This document shows, piece after piece, positions 42,251-50,205 of a stretch of 64,000 bases of DNA (positions within the stretch are counted from its first letter, which is position 1; the number at the start of each line of letters is the position of its first letter). Source of the DNA: Faeciplasma sp900553675. Its GTDB lineage: Bacteria; Bacillota; Clostridia; Oscillospirales; Ruminococcaceae. A model generated the notes under the pieces. The model saw nothing but the letters and a program-made list of their open reading frames with translations, ran no database searches and was not told where the DNA came from. The stretch lies in contig CAUAFG010000010.1 in the NCBI GenBank assembly GCA_958428235.1, forward strand, positions 19,917 through 83,916, given 5' to 3'. The translations under genes were made by a program, and so were the position numbers.

Positions 42251-43243
42251 CTAAAGCATGGAATCCGCGCGCTCTTCAAAAAGTTCCATAACGCTCCAGA
42301 GGTTATCGGAGTCGTGTTCGATTTCCTTTGAGAATAGCCTTGTGTTCCTTGCAAACTCGCCCGGAAGCATTTTTGCAAGATAGTATGCACAGGCGATAAA
42401 TTCGCACACCGCCGCGATATTTTCGTTGTTGACGGCTTTGAGGAAGAATCTGTATACAAGATATCCTAAATATGCCCTTTCAGATTCGTCCCGCATTGAA
42501 GTATCAGCTGCGATTTCACCGCCTGCTCCGCGATTTAAAAGCTGTTTCCACTCGGGGTAGAGGATATCCGTTGCTTCAAGGATTGCTTTGCAGGCGAATA
42601 TGTATTCCTCCGTCGGACTGACATTTGATTCATCATCAGTGCGTATTATTGCATTTGCAAGCTGAGCGAAGTCGGAAAAGTCAAGCTCGCCGGTGTCGAT
42701 AAGCTCCTGTAGGGCGATGCCGTAATCTATCAGCCTTGCCGCGATAACATCCGGCTGGTTGGGTGAAAATGCTATATCAAGGGCGAATTTTCTGGCAGAA
42801 TGTAGAAACGCAAGAAGCTCCTCCTGCGGCTGCTCGGTATCTAGCGCATAATCGCTTCTTTTGGCGGACAGTATCAGCCGCTGAGCTTCGGGGCAGGATA
42901 TCGATATTCCCGCTTCGGTAAAGCCGTCGTACTCCTCAAAAAACCTCGGATACTGCGCGCATATCTCGCCAAGCCTTCCGCCGGTGATGGTATAGAGCCT
43001 GCAAAGACCGTCCGGCTCAAGGTATGGGCAGTTTCCGTCCGGCTTCAGCTTAAAAATGCGGTCGCCGTCTGAGCCGGTGGTGATATTTTCGTCTATATCC
43101 GAAACGCCCGCGGACTTATACGCAAGATAGGTTTCATCGTCGATCGGAATCTCCCATCCGGAGCGGCAGCAGCTGACCTCGCAGAGCGAGGCTATGCAGG
43201 AAAATCGGCTGTAATAGTCCGGACAAAAGAATTTGTCCTCCAT
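42251..43243 (-). CDS. FliB-family (lysine N-methylase-like) cysteine-rich protein
   Basis: 330 aa from ATG 43243 ('MEDKFFCPDYYSRFSC'); AAAGGA lies 12 bp upstream and in-frame ATGs between overlap it. A cysteine-rich N-terminal half typical of the FliB family: 'FSCIASLCEVSCCRSGWEI', 'NCPYLEPDGLCRLY', 'EICAQYPRFF' and 'SISCPEAQRL', which resembles a ferredoxin-like metal-binding arrangement. The C-terminal half is helical. FliB was named for flagellin lysine methylation in Salmonella, but most clostridial members occur without flagella and have unknown targets. No flagellar genes are in the window. Confidence 0.85.
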   Translation of the reverse strand: MEDKFFCPDYYSRFSCIASLCEVSCCRSGWEIPIDDETYLAYKSAGVSDIDENITTGSDGDRIFKLKPDGNCPYLEPDGLCRLYTITGGRLGEICAQYPRFFEEYDGFTEAGISISCPEAQRLILSAKRSDYALDTEQPQEELLAFLHSARKFALDIAFSPNQPDVIAARLIDYGIALQELIDTGELDFSDFAQLANAIIRTDDESNVSPTEEYIFACKAILEATDILYPEWKQLLNRGAGGEIAADTSMRDESERAYLGYLVYRFFLKAVNNENIAAVCEFIACAYYLAKMLPGEFARNTRLFSKEIEHDSDNLWSVMELFEERADSML

Positions 43244-43391
43244 TTTTATGACCATTCCTTTCATTTTTGGCGGATTCTCAGTAAAAATCAATAAACCGAT
43301 TAAGAAAAATCATTGAATTTGCCATCAAATTAGTATATTATTTTATTGAGCTAAAAAAATCATGTCATTTGCTTGGAAGATTATATTGGGC

Positions 43392-43427
43392 AAAAAAGCG
43401 TCGTTATATTGCGGCGCTTTTTTGTTT
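43392..43427. terminator. Bidirectional terminator downstream of the GH27 gene
   Basis: AAAAAAGCGTCG (43392-43403) pairs with CGGCGCTTTTTT (43412-43423; one T-G). On the minus strand it ends the GH27 transcript. Confidence 0.85.
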
Positions 43428-43438
43428 TTATGCGCGCG

Positions 43439-43480
43439 TTATCGCCGCAAAATCTGTGCCTGATGATTCTGCGGCGATAA
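43439..43480. repeat. Hairpin repeat related to the core of the element at 24212
   Basis: 11-bp stem TTATCGCCGCA/TGCGGCGATAA (43439-43449, 43470-43480). The 42-bp sequence aligns with 24261-24303 over ATCGCCGCAAAA, GATG and TTCTGC-x-GCGAT with one 1-nt gap, and the CGCG-T just upstream also matches. No terminal repeats flank this copy. Confidence 0.65.
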
Positions 43481-43493
43481 TTCTTTGGTTTTA

Positions 43494-44753
43494 TCAGCGT
43501 TCCAGCTTAAGCAGGCAGACTCCGTGGGGATTGACCTTAACTGTAACGGTTTCGCCGACATTGACGCTTGTTTTCTCCCAGATATCGTAAGCCTTTGTGG
43601 GGGCTATACCGAGTTCATTAAGATTTACGCTAATAGCAGTATCCTTCTCGCCCGCGTTGAACAGAGCAAGATACCATGTATCCCCCGATACGGTTGGGGC
43701 GAACCACGCTATCTGCTCGCAGTCGCCTGAATTCTTTCTCCACAGCTGGTGCGCGCAGTAGCTCTGCTTTTCGATGTTAAGAAGCTCGGCGTTGGTTACA
43801 AGCGAAAGTGTGAAATCGTCAAAGCCGGTAAGCTCTCCGCCTATCATCAGGGGCGAGCGCATGATGCACCAAAGGCTCATCATGGTTTTCTGCTCGTCGT
43901 GGGTAAAGTTGGAGCGGTTGTCCTTTGAGTACACCTGATTTATAGGACCTATGGGGAGCATATCGGCGTCGGGCCAGTGACCCGCTCCGGCGTGGTTGCA
44001 CCAGACCTCGGCGCGCTCGAACATATTATAGAGCAGTTCCCACTTGTCCCAGAAATCGTCGGTAATTCTCCACATATTGGCGTATTCCTTGAAAAATTCC
44101 GCCTGAGAAGGCTTTGCGGGTCCGGGAGAAAGGCTTAAAACCATGTCTCTGCCGCTGTTTTTAATTGCGTCGGCGATGAGCGTTATTTCGCCCTCGTTAT
44201 GGTCGTTGCGGCAGATATCGTCAACCTTTACAAAGTCCACTCCCCACTCGGCGTAAAGCTCGAAAATGCTGTTGTAGTAATCGCGGGCGCCGGGACATCT
44301 TGTGTTGGTGCCGTACATATCGGGGTTCCAGTAGCATATATCGTTATACACCGCCACCTGACGAGCCGTGAACGTTGAACCCTTGATTTTTGTGTTATTT
44401 GCCGCCGCCTGACGAGGGATTCCTCTCATGATATGTATGCCGAATTTAAGTCCCAGCGAATGGACATACTCTGCCAGCGGCGCAAAGCCCTTGCCGCCTG
44501 CCGCCGACGGAAAGCGGTTTTTGGCGGGCATAAGTCTTGAATATTCGTCCATAACAAGCTCGGCAAAGGGCTGATATTCATGAGTTAAAACCGAGGGCTG
44601 ATACCACTCGATATCGACCACGATATACTCCCAGCCGTACTTTTTAAGATGCTTTGCCATAAAATCGGCGTTCTGCTTTACTGTTTTTTCGTCGACAGCC
44701 GCACCGTAGCAGTCCCAGCTGTTCCAGCCCATAGGGGGATAAAATGCAACCAT
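43494..44753 (-). CDS. Alpha-galactosidase, glycoside hydrolase family 27
   Basis: 419 aa, cytoplasmic (no signal peptide). Starts 'MVAFYPPMGWNSWDCYG', the GH27 opening signature. Catalytic nucleophile D178 in 'VDFVKVDDI' and acid/base D233 in 'RITDDFWD'. C-terminal beta-sandwich from about residue 330. It releases terminal alpha-galactosyl residues from raffinose-type or galactomannan oligosaccharides. Monocistronic with its own promoter. Confidence 0.92.
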   Translation of the reverse strand: MVAFYPPMGWNSWDCYGAAVDEKTVKQNADFMAKHLKKYGWEYIVVDIEWYQPSVLTHEYQPFAELVMDEYSRLMPAKNRFPSAAGGKGFAPLAEYVHSLGLKFGIHIMRGIPRQAAANNTKIKGSTFTARQVAVYNDICYWNPDMYGTNTRCPGARDYYNSIFELYAEWGVDFVKVDDICRNDHNEGEITLIADAIKNSGRDMVLSLSPGPAKPSQAEFFKEYANMWRITDDFWDKWELLYNMFERAEVWCNHAGAGHWPDADMLPIGPINQVYSKDNRSNFTHDEQKTMMSLWCIMRSPLMIGGELTGFDDFTLSLVTNAELLNIEKQSYCAHQLWRKNSGDCEQIAWFAPTVSGDTWYLALFNAGEKDTAISVNLNELGIAPTKAYDIWEKTSVNVGETVTVKVNPHGVCLLKLER

Positions 44754-44817
44754 GATTATTGCCTCCTATAAATTATTTACTTTTCTGAATCAAATGCGAA
44801 TAAGTTTAGCATCTTAA

Positions 44818-44845
44818 ATTATACCAGATTTTTTTCGGATTACAA
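44818..44845 (-). promoter_or_regulatory. Promoter of the GH27 gene
   Basis: Minus strand TTGTAA (44845-44840), 16-bp spacer, TGG-TATAAT (44823-44818). Confidence 0.65.
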
Positions 44846-44901
44846 GCATTTTTTTAAACTGATACCTTTCCGTCATAAATTGGGTTAGCTTTAATCAAAA
44901 C

Positions 44902-44948
44902 AAAGCCCGAAACGGTCAGTATTGACCCGCTCCGAGCTTTTTTGTTTT
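44902..44948. terminator. Terminator hairpin downstream of the lipoprotein gene
   Basis: Long imperfect stem AAAGCCCGAAACGGTCA with TTGACCCGCTCCGAGCTTT (44902-44918, 44922-44940), flanked by TTTTGTTTT on the plus side and GTTTTG on the minus side. Confidence 0.75.
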
Positions 44949-44962
44949 ATGAAGTCTACTGC

Positions 44963-45676
44963 TTAATAGCCAACCTCTGTACCGTCTTGCGTAAGCTTAG
45001 CAATTTTCCACTCGCCGTTTTCTTTTTTAAGTAAGATTTCATAAGGCTTTACTATAACCTCGACAACCTCATGGGTTACTGTAGTTGTAGCCAGAATTTC
45101 GTCCTCGCTCAGCTTTTGCGCACTCTGAATAGGTCTGTCAAACATAAGGTGGATATTGTCAGCCTCGATAATGTAAAGAACTCCGTCAACTTCTTTCATA
45201 AAGGCTTTTCCCTCACCGAAATAGGCTTCTTTAAGTTCATCACTCTTGGTTGCGGTGAATACCTTGTTGAACGCTGCAAGAATTTCGTCGAGAGTATCAT
45301 AATCCGCCTGCATACGAACGTAATTCATGCCATCTATCTGAATCATGTTGCCGTTTTCATCCACACCGTCAACAACGCTTACCGGTTCTGTTTTGTTGAA
45401 GTTAAGAATGTCCACAACCGTTTTGTAATCATCATACAGATTATCGATAATCTCGTTTGCAAGGGCGGTAACGTCTTCCTCGGGAGCTTGATCGACGGGC
45501 TCGTCTACGAGATCGTCTACAGGGTCTTCGACAGGGTCGGCTGCCGGAATATCGGTGGTAGCTTCGGTTGTACTATTATCGTCGGCGGGAGTCTCACCGG
45601 AGCAGCCGGTAAACGCAAACGTCAACACAAGCGACATAATGATCGCGGCGATAACCAATACATTTTTCTTTTTCAT
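44963..45676 (-). CDS. Acidic-linker lipoprotein of unknown function
   Basis: 237 aa from ATG 45676 (GGAGAG upstream). Lipobox 'FAFTGC' (Cys25). The mature N-terminus is a ~50-residue acidic stalk with repeated Asp-Pro-Val ('VEDPVDDLVDEPVD'). The C-terminal domain (about 95-237) has helix-rich and strand segments, ending 'KPYEILLKKENGEWKIAKL', a pattern typical of NTF2-like/DUF4878-type lipoproteins, in which a final antiparallel strand pair closes the cone. That assignment is tentative. Confidence 0.8.
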   Translation of the reverse strand: MKKKNVLVIAAIIMSLVLTFAFTGCSGETPADDNSTTEATTDIPAADPVEDPVDDLVDEPVDQAPEEDVTALANEIIDNLYDDYKTVVDILNFNKTEPVSVVDGVDENGNMIQIDGMNYVRMQADYDTLDEILAAFNKVFTATKSDELKEAYFGEGKAFMKEVDGVLYIIEADNIHLMFDRPIQSAQKLSEDEILATTTVTHEVVEVIVKPYEILLKKENGEWKIAKLTQDGTEVGY

Positions 45677-45789
45677 AAAATATCTCTCCAATCATTAATG
45701 CGTATTCGCCAAACAGATTTCGCGAACACGTCATCACAAATATTACCAATTCGCAATCAGTTTGTAGTCAATCTGCTTATTTTTAGCGC

Positions 45790-45823
45790 AAAAATACCGG
45801 CTTACGCCGGAATAAATTTTTGG
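45790..45823 (-). promoter_or_regulatory. Terminator-like hairpin in the lipoprotein gene leader
   Basis: On the minus strand CCGGC-GTAA-GCCGG (45810-45797), extended by flanking A/T pairs, followed by TATTTTT. It lies about 40 nt after the predicted start site and 115 nt before the gene, so it could attenuate transcription. Confidence 0.5.
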
Positions 45824-45853
45824 CTATCAGGTGGTTGTGAATTAGTTTTATTA

Positions 45854-45882
45854 ATTATACCACTTAATTAAGAACATTGCAA
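45854..45882 (-). promoter_or_regulatory. Promoter of the acidic-linker lipoprotein gene
   Basis: Minus strand TTGCAA (45882-45877), 17-bp spacer, TATAAT (45859-45854). Confidence 0.75.
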
Positions 45883-45933
45883 GCACTTTTGTTTCAGTTT
45901 GCAAATATTAATCAAAACTTAATCTTAGTTTTG

Positions 45934-45962
45934 TTGACAATATCGGAAAATTGTAATATACT
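45934..45962 (+). promoter_or_regulatory. Promoter of the E2-like/acyl-CoA synthetase operon
   Basis: TTGACA (45934-45939), 17-bp spacer, TATACT (45957-45962), 60 bp before the GTG start. Confidence 0.85.
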
Positions 45963-46021
45963 TTAATGTGTTGCTTCATAAAAGATACATGATGATATAA
46001 ATAGATGAAAGGAAGAAAAGT

Positions 46022-46921
46022 GTGAAAAAAGAAGAGAAAGAAATCAAAGAAAAGAAAAGGCGCGGCGACAGAAAGGACGCCTGGTTGGTAAGAGGGCTTG
46101 ACTCAATGCATTACATAATGCCCTACAATCTGCCCAAGCGAACCGACAACGAAGCCGTTCTTACCGAAACCATAGACCTCACCGCGATTGAGGAGTATAT
46201 TAAAAAGAAAAACGTTGATGGAATAGATTTTAAGTATACATTTTTCCACGTTATAGCGGCGGCGATAGCAAAGGTAATTGTTTTAAGACCCAGAATGAAC
46301 TATTTCTATTCCGGCAACAAGCTGTGGGAGAAAAAAGAGGTCAGCCTGTCATTCGTTGTCAAAAAGCAGTTTACCGACAACGGCGAGGAGGCTTTGGCAA
46401 CCGTTGTATGTCCGAGAGAAGGCGTATCTCCGCTTGAAAGCGTTCACGAGCAGGTGAAGAAGATAGTCACCCACGTAAGAACCGAAAACAAGAACAACGA
46501 AATCGGCGACATTATGGATATCTTTCTTAAAATGCCGCACTGGATGATTAATCTTGTCTTTAAGATACTTCGCAAAATGGAGTTCCACGGAAAATATCCC
46601 ACCACCCTTATGCGCGGCGACCCCTACTACTCCAGCTGCTTTATATCAAACTTAGGAAGCATTAAAATGCACGCGCAGTATCATCACCTTGCGGAATGGG
46701 GTACAAACTCCTTCTTTGTTATAATAGGCGAAAAGAAACCCACGCCGTTTTTTAAGGCTGACGGCAGCTACGAGGTTAAGGACGCTCTTGATCTGAGCAT
46801 AACCATCGACGAGCGAATTGCAGACGGCTTATATTTTGCAAAGACCTTAAAGGTTGTAAAGGCTCTGCTTGCAAATCCCGAGCTGTTAGAGCTTCCGATT
46901 GAGACTCCTGTAGACATCTGA
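46022..46921 (+). CDS. E2/CAT-like acyltransferase fold protein lacking the catalytic His
   Basis: 299 aa, GTG start behind GAAAGGAAG. The N-terminus is very basic/charged, with no lipoyl or peripheral-subunit-binding domain, and then a chloramphenicol-acetyltransferase-like catalytic fold. The signature normally written D-H-R-x-x-D-G reads 'IDERIADG' here: Glu264 replaces the catalytic His, while Asp263, Arg265, Asp268 and Gly269 are kept. Hence standard acyl transfer from CoA is unlikely without another base, unless chemistry has changed. Trimer fold elements such as 'YFYSGNKLW' and 'SSCFISNLGSI' are conserved. It is cotranscribed with an acyl-CoA synthetase. Confidence 0.85.
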   Translation: MKKEEKEIKEKKRRGDRKDAWLVRGLDSMHYIMPYNLPKRTDNEAVLTETIDLTAIEEYIKKKNVDGIDFKYTFFHVIAAAIAKVIVLRPRMNYFYSGNKLWEKKEVSLSFVVKKQFTDNGEEALATVVCPREGVSPLESVHEQVKKIVTHVRTENKNNEIGDIMDIFLKMPHWMINLVFKILRKMEFHGKYPTTLMRGDPYYSSCFISNLGSIKMHAQYHHLAEWGTNSFFVIIGEKKPTPFFKADGSYEVKDALDLSITIDERIADGLYFAKTLKVVKALLANPELLELPIETPVDI

Positions 46922-46965
46922 AAGATATGCACAAAATTTAAAATCACGAAAGGAATATAAATACA

Positions 46966-48702
46966 ATGGCTTTTGAGGTTAAAGCGCCATGGCTAAAAAA
47001 TTATGGCGACGTTAAATTCAATCTTGATTATTTTGAAGGCTCGATGTGGGAGGCTGTGCGGAACATCGCCCACAGATACCCCAATTACATCGCGTTCGAC
47101 TTTATGGGAAGCACCACAACCTATGCCAAGTTTGAGCAGGAGGTTTACGTTTGTGCAAAGGCTCTGCGCGCTATAGGCGTAAAGCCGGGCGACAGGGTTA
47201 CAATATGCATGCCCAACTGTCCGCAGACGGTTATTATGTTCTACGCCGTAAACCTTATGGGCGGCATTGCAAACATGATCCACCCGCTTTCCAGTGAAAA
47301 TGAAATCGAGTTCTTTATAAACCACTCCAAGAGCGTCTGCGCGCTTACTATGGATATGTTCTACGGCAAATTTGAGGCGATAAGAAAGAATCTTAAAACC
47401 CTTAAAACCCTTGTTATAGCTCGTATTCCGGACGCTTTGAGCGTTCCCATGAAGGCGGGATACGCTTTAACTCAGGGAAGAAAGGTCGCAAAAATCCCCG
47501 CGGACGCGCCGATTCTGCGCTGGAACGAATTTATTAAAAAGGGCAAAGCCTACATTGGAGAATACATGGCTACCGTAAAGCGCGAGGATCCGGCTGTAAT
47601 CCTTTACAGCGGTGGAACCACCGGCACCACCAAGGGCATACTTTTGTCAAACCTCAACTTCAATGCCCTTAAGGAGCAGATAATAGCCACCAACCCGATT
47701 TTCAAGCCGGGCGACAAAATGCTTGCCGTTATGCCGATGTTCCACGGCTTCGGCTTGGGCGTTACCATTCACTCGATGCTTGCAAACGGAGGCAGGTGCA
47801 TACTTGTCCCCCGCTTTACTGCGGAAACCTATGCTAAAGACATTGTAAAGCACCGCTGCAACTTTATTGCGGGCGTTCCCACGCTTTATGAGGCTCTTTT
47901 ACGTCAGCCGAGGATGGCGGGCGCAGATTTAAGCTGTCTTAAAGGCGTGTTCTCGGGCGGAGATTCGCTGTCGGTCGAGCTTAAAAAGCGGTTCGACGCT
48001 TTCCTTGCCGAGCATAACGCTTCCATTCAGGTGCGTGAGGGCTACGGAACCACCGAGTGCGTTACCGCAAGCTGTCTGACGCCGCTGCACCTTCAAAAAG
48101 AAGGCTCTATCGGTCAGCCCTTCCCCGATACATACTACAAGATTGTTGACGTTGGAACCAACATTGAGGTTCCCTACGGCACCGAGGGCGAGATTTGCAT
48201 TTCCGGTCCTTCGGTAATGTTGGGATATCTCGACCAGCCTGAGGAGACTGCCAACACCCTGCGCGTCCACGGCGACGGCAGAGTATGGCTCCACACCGGC
48301 GACCTTGGCACCATGGACGAGGACGGCTTTATCTACTTCAAGCAAAGACTTAAGAGAATGATTGTAACCAGTGGCTACAACGTTTATCCATCACAAATTG
48401 AGAACATCTTAGACGGCTTTGAGTCGGTTCAGATGAGCTGCGTTATTGGCGTACCCGACCCCTACAAGGTTCAGAAGGTAAAGGCGTTTGTAATGCTTAA
48501 GCCGGGATATGAGCCTAATGAGGAGACCAAGCAGAACATTTTAGCTTACTGCAAGAAAAACATTGCAAAATACGCTATGCCCTACGACATCGAGTTCCGC
48601 GAGTCGCTGCCCAAGACTCTTGTCGGAAAGGTTGCCTACAGAGTTCTGGAGGAAGAAGAGCTTGCAAAGATGGCTGCCGAAAAGGAGACTGTTACGGTCT
48701 GA
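46966..48702 (+). CDS. AMP-forming acyl-CoA synthetase
   Basis: 578 aa ANL-superfamily enzyme. Phosphate-binding loop 'YSGGTTGTTKGI', 'REGYGTTEC' (A5 motif), 'LHTGDLGTMDEDGF' (A7), 'KRMIVTSGYNVYPSQIE' (A8) and a C-terminal 'PKTLVGKVAYRVL' with the adenylation Lys. It makes acyl-CoA from a carboxylic acid, ATP and CoA; the substrate is probably a medium or long chain acid, unassigned. It starts 44 bp after the E2-like gene, suggesting the pair activates and then transfers or binds an acyl group (inference). Confidence 0.92.
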   Translation: MAFEVKAPWLKNYGDVKFNLDYFEGSMWEAVRNIAHRYPNYIAFDFMGSTTTYAKFEQEVYVCAKALRAIGVKPGDRVTICMPNCPQTVIMFYAVNLMGGIANMIHPLSSENEIEFFINHSKSVCALTMDMFYGKFEAIRKNLKTLKTLVIARIPDALSVPMKAGYALTQGRKVAKIPADAPILRWNEFIKKGKAYIGEYMATVKREDPAVILYSGGTTGTTKGILLSNLNFNALKEQIIATNPIFKPGDKMLAVMPMFHGFGLGVTIHSMLANGGRCILVPRFTAETYAKDIVKHRCNFIAGVPTLYEALLRQPRMAGADLSCLKGVFSGGDSLSVELKKRFDAFLAEHNASIQVREGYGTTECVTASCLTPLHLQKEGSIGQPFPDTYYKIVDVGTNIEVPYGTEGEICISGPSVMLGYLDQPEETANTLRVHGDGRVWLHTGDLGTMDEDGFIYFKQRLKRMIVTSGYNVYPSQIENILDGFESVQMSCVIGVPDPYKVQKVKAFVMLKPGYEPNEETKQNILAYCKKNIAKYAMPYDIEFRESLPKTLVGKVAYRVLEEEELAKMAAEKETVTV

Positions 48703-48723
48703 GCATAAATCTATATACGAAAA

Positions 48724-48758
48724 ACCGCATTCGGGATTGAACCGAGTGCGGTATTTTT
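48724..48758. terminator. Bidirectional terminator between convergent operons
   Basis: ACCGCATTCGG (48724-48734) pairs with CCGAGTGCGGT (48742-48752; one T-G), followed by ATTTTT on the plus side; AAAA precedes it for the minus-strand reading. Confidence 0.88.
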
Positions 48759-48761
48759 ATA

Positions 48762-49760
48762 TTAATTTATTCTGACATATCCGGTCTTCTCGATAATCTC
48801 CTGACCCTCGTAGGATAGAATCCAATCAATTAATTTTTGGACGTTTTCATTGTCGTTATCGGCGCGGTATATCGCATAAAACTTCGCTATTATCGGGTAT
48901 GAGCCGTTTTGGATGTTCTCAGCACTTGGGTACACGCCGTTTAAGGAGAGCATTTTTACTGACTTATTGCCGACTATTCCATCCATATAATACCTGAACG
49001 AAAAGCCGATGGAAGCACCGGTTATAGCAAGAGGAGATTTCGGTGCGATTTTAGCGTCCCCCATAAAGGAGTCCATCGCGGACTGGCTTCCGCTGCCTTT
49101 CAGTCGGGACACAGGATTGATAACGCGATTCGCCCCGCCGAGCTGCGACCAGTTGATGTATTCACCTGCATAGATTCCGCGAATTTCATCGGCAGTGAGA
49201 TTATCTATGGGGTTATTCTCGTTGACAAAGAACACAAACCCCTCTAAGCCTATGGGGACATAGACAAGCTCGACTCCCTTCTCTTGGGCATACTGCTTTT
49301 GCTCGTCTGATGGAGCGGCGCAGAAGAGGATATCGGTTGTGCCGTCAACTATCGCCTGATAGCCGCGGACGGTGTTTTTATACTGCATTTTGCTGTCCGG
49401 CGCGAAATTCTCGCCATAGAAATTATCGTCTGAGAACTCGCCGCCCTCAAAGGTCACCGAGCCTTTGGGGTACACATTATCGATAATCGAGGCGTAAACC
49501 GGAACAAGCGCAGCCGCGCCGTCAAGTACCGGCAGGTCGCCTTCAAGCTTTAAGGTTGACTCGATACGCGCAAGCTCGGATTCGGGCTGATGTGGCAGGT
49601 ATTTGCCCACGTCAATCATCTTTGCCTGATTTGCACCGCTGAAATTGTTGGAAAGGCGGCTTGTCAGCAGCATATACATGCTTAAATTGAAAAGCGCGAA
49701 CACTGCCACTATCAGCACTATCGCAAGGATTTGCTTTGGGGTCTTAGAGCGTATCAGCAT
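48762..49760 (-). CDS. PstS-like phosphate-type substrate-binding protein, membrane-tethered
   Basis: 332 aa. N-terminal uncleaved-looking helix (about 9-32) with no lipobox, then a periplasmic-binding-protein fold: 'LPVLDGAAALVPVYASII' corresponds to the first phosphate-binding loop and 'RLKGSGSQSAMDSFMG' to the G-S-G-S loop of PstS; 'VRGYQAIVDGTTDILFCAAP' lies between. No pstC, pstA or pstB is nearby, so it may deliver phosphate to a transporter coded elsewhere or act as a sensor. Last gene of a four-gene operon; it starts one base past the stop of the 46-aa gene. Confidence 0.85.
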   Translation of the reverse strand: MLIRSKTPKQILAIVLIVAVFALFNLSMYMLLTSRLSNNFSGANQAKMIDVGKYLPHQPESELARIESTLKLEGDLPVLDGAAALVPVYASIIDNVYPKGSVTFEGGEFSDDNFYGENFAPDSKMQYKNTVRGYQAIVDGTTDILFCAAPSDEQKQYAQEKGVELVYVPIGLEGFVFFVNENNPIDNLTADEIRGIYAGEYINWSQLGGANRVINPVSRLKGSGSQSAMDSFMGDAKIAPKSPLAITGASIGFSFRYYMDGIVGNKSVKMLSLNGVYPSAENIQNGSYPIIAKFYAIYRADNDNENVQKLIDWILSYEGQEIIEKTGYVRIN

Positions 49761-49761
49761 A

Positions 49762-49902
49762 TTACCACAGCTCCCTTGCTATAAATTCAATTATGGAGCA
49801 GTGCTGATAGGCGTATATCGCATAGATAAAATGCGCAACGGTCAGCAGCACGCATATCGCGAGAACTGCACACAGAATTATTGAAAAGGTACGGTCTTTC
49901 AT
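49762..49902 (-). CDS. 46-aa single-helix membrane protein
   Basis: Minus-strand frame of 46 codons with an excellent SD (GAGGAG, 7 bp spacing) before ATG 49902 and stop TAA at 49764-49762, one base before the PstS-like start. Sequence begins 'MKDRTFSIILCAVLAICVLL' with a membrane helix of about residues 7-30, then 'YAYQHCSIIEFIARELW'. Tight packing between the 83-aa gene and the PstS-like gene makes it a real operon member. No family recognised. Confidence 0.75.
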   Translation of the reverse strand: MKDRTFSIILCAVLAICVLLTVAHFIYAIYAYQHCSIIEFIARELW

Positions 49903-49924
49903 GTCGGTCTCCTCACATAATAAT

Positions 49925-50176
49925 TCACATATAAGCGATAACCATAAATATCAGCGCGATATATCCGATAACAACGAGCAGCAGAACGCCCATTATCACC
50001 GATGAGACTATCAGCAGGATTAAACGCTTTTTTATCTCGGCAGGCGGGAATGTCTGCGGAATTTTTTTGTTTCCGGATATTGCCGAGCAGTAGCGGTAAA
50101 GGCTGATTCCGAAAAACAGAATCGCAGCTATTGGAAGTGCAAAGAAAAGGAAGTCATAAATGAATACGCCGAACAT
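49925..50176 (-). CDS. 83-aa two-helix membrane protein
   Basis: Start ATG 50176 behind GGAGAAATA. Two membrane helices (about 4-28 and 50-82) joined by a basic cytoplasmic loop containing 'SGNKKIPQTFPPAEIKKR'. The sequence gives no family. It is 22 bp from the 46-aa gene and 29 bp from the zinc-ribbon gene, so it belongs to the same operon. Confidence 0.78.
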   Translation of the reverse strand: MFGVFIYDFLFFALPIAAILFFGISLYRYCSAISGNKKIPQTFPPAEIKKRLILLIVSSVIMGVLLLVVIGYIALIFMVIAYM

Positions 50177-50205
50177 AGTATTTCTCCTTAATATAAGACT
50201 GCCAA

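Noticed and set aside
45071..45871. 266-codon plus-strand frame opposite the acidic-linker lipoprotein
   Set aside because: It runs through the promoter and leader of the real minus-strand gene, and the real gene has SD, lipobox and terminator.
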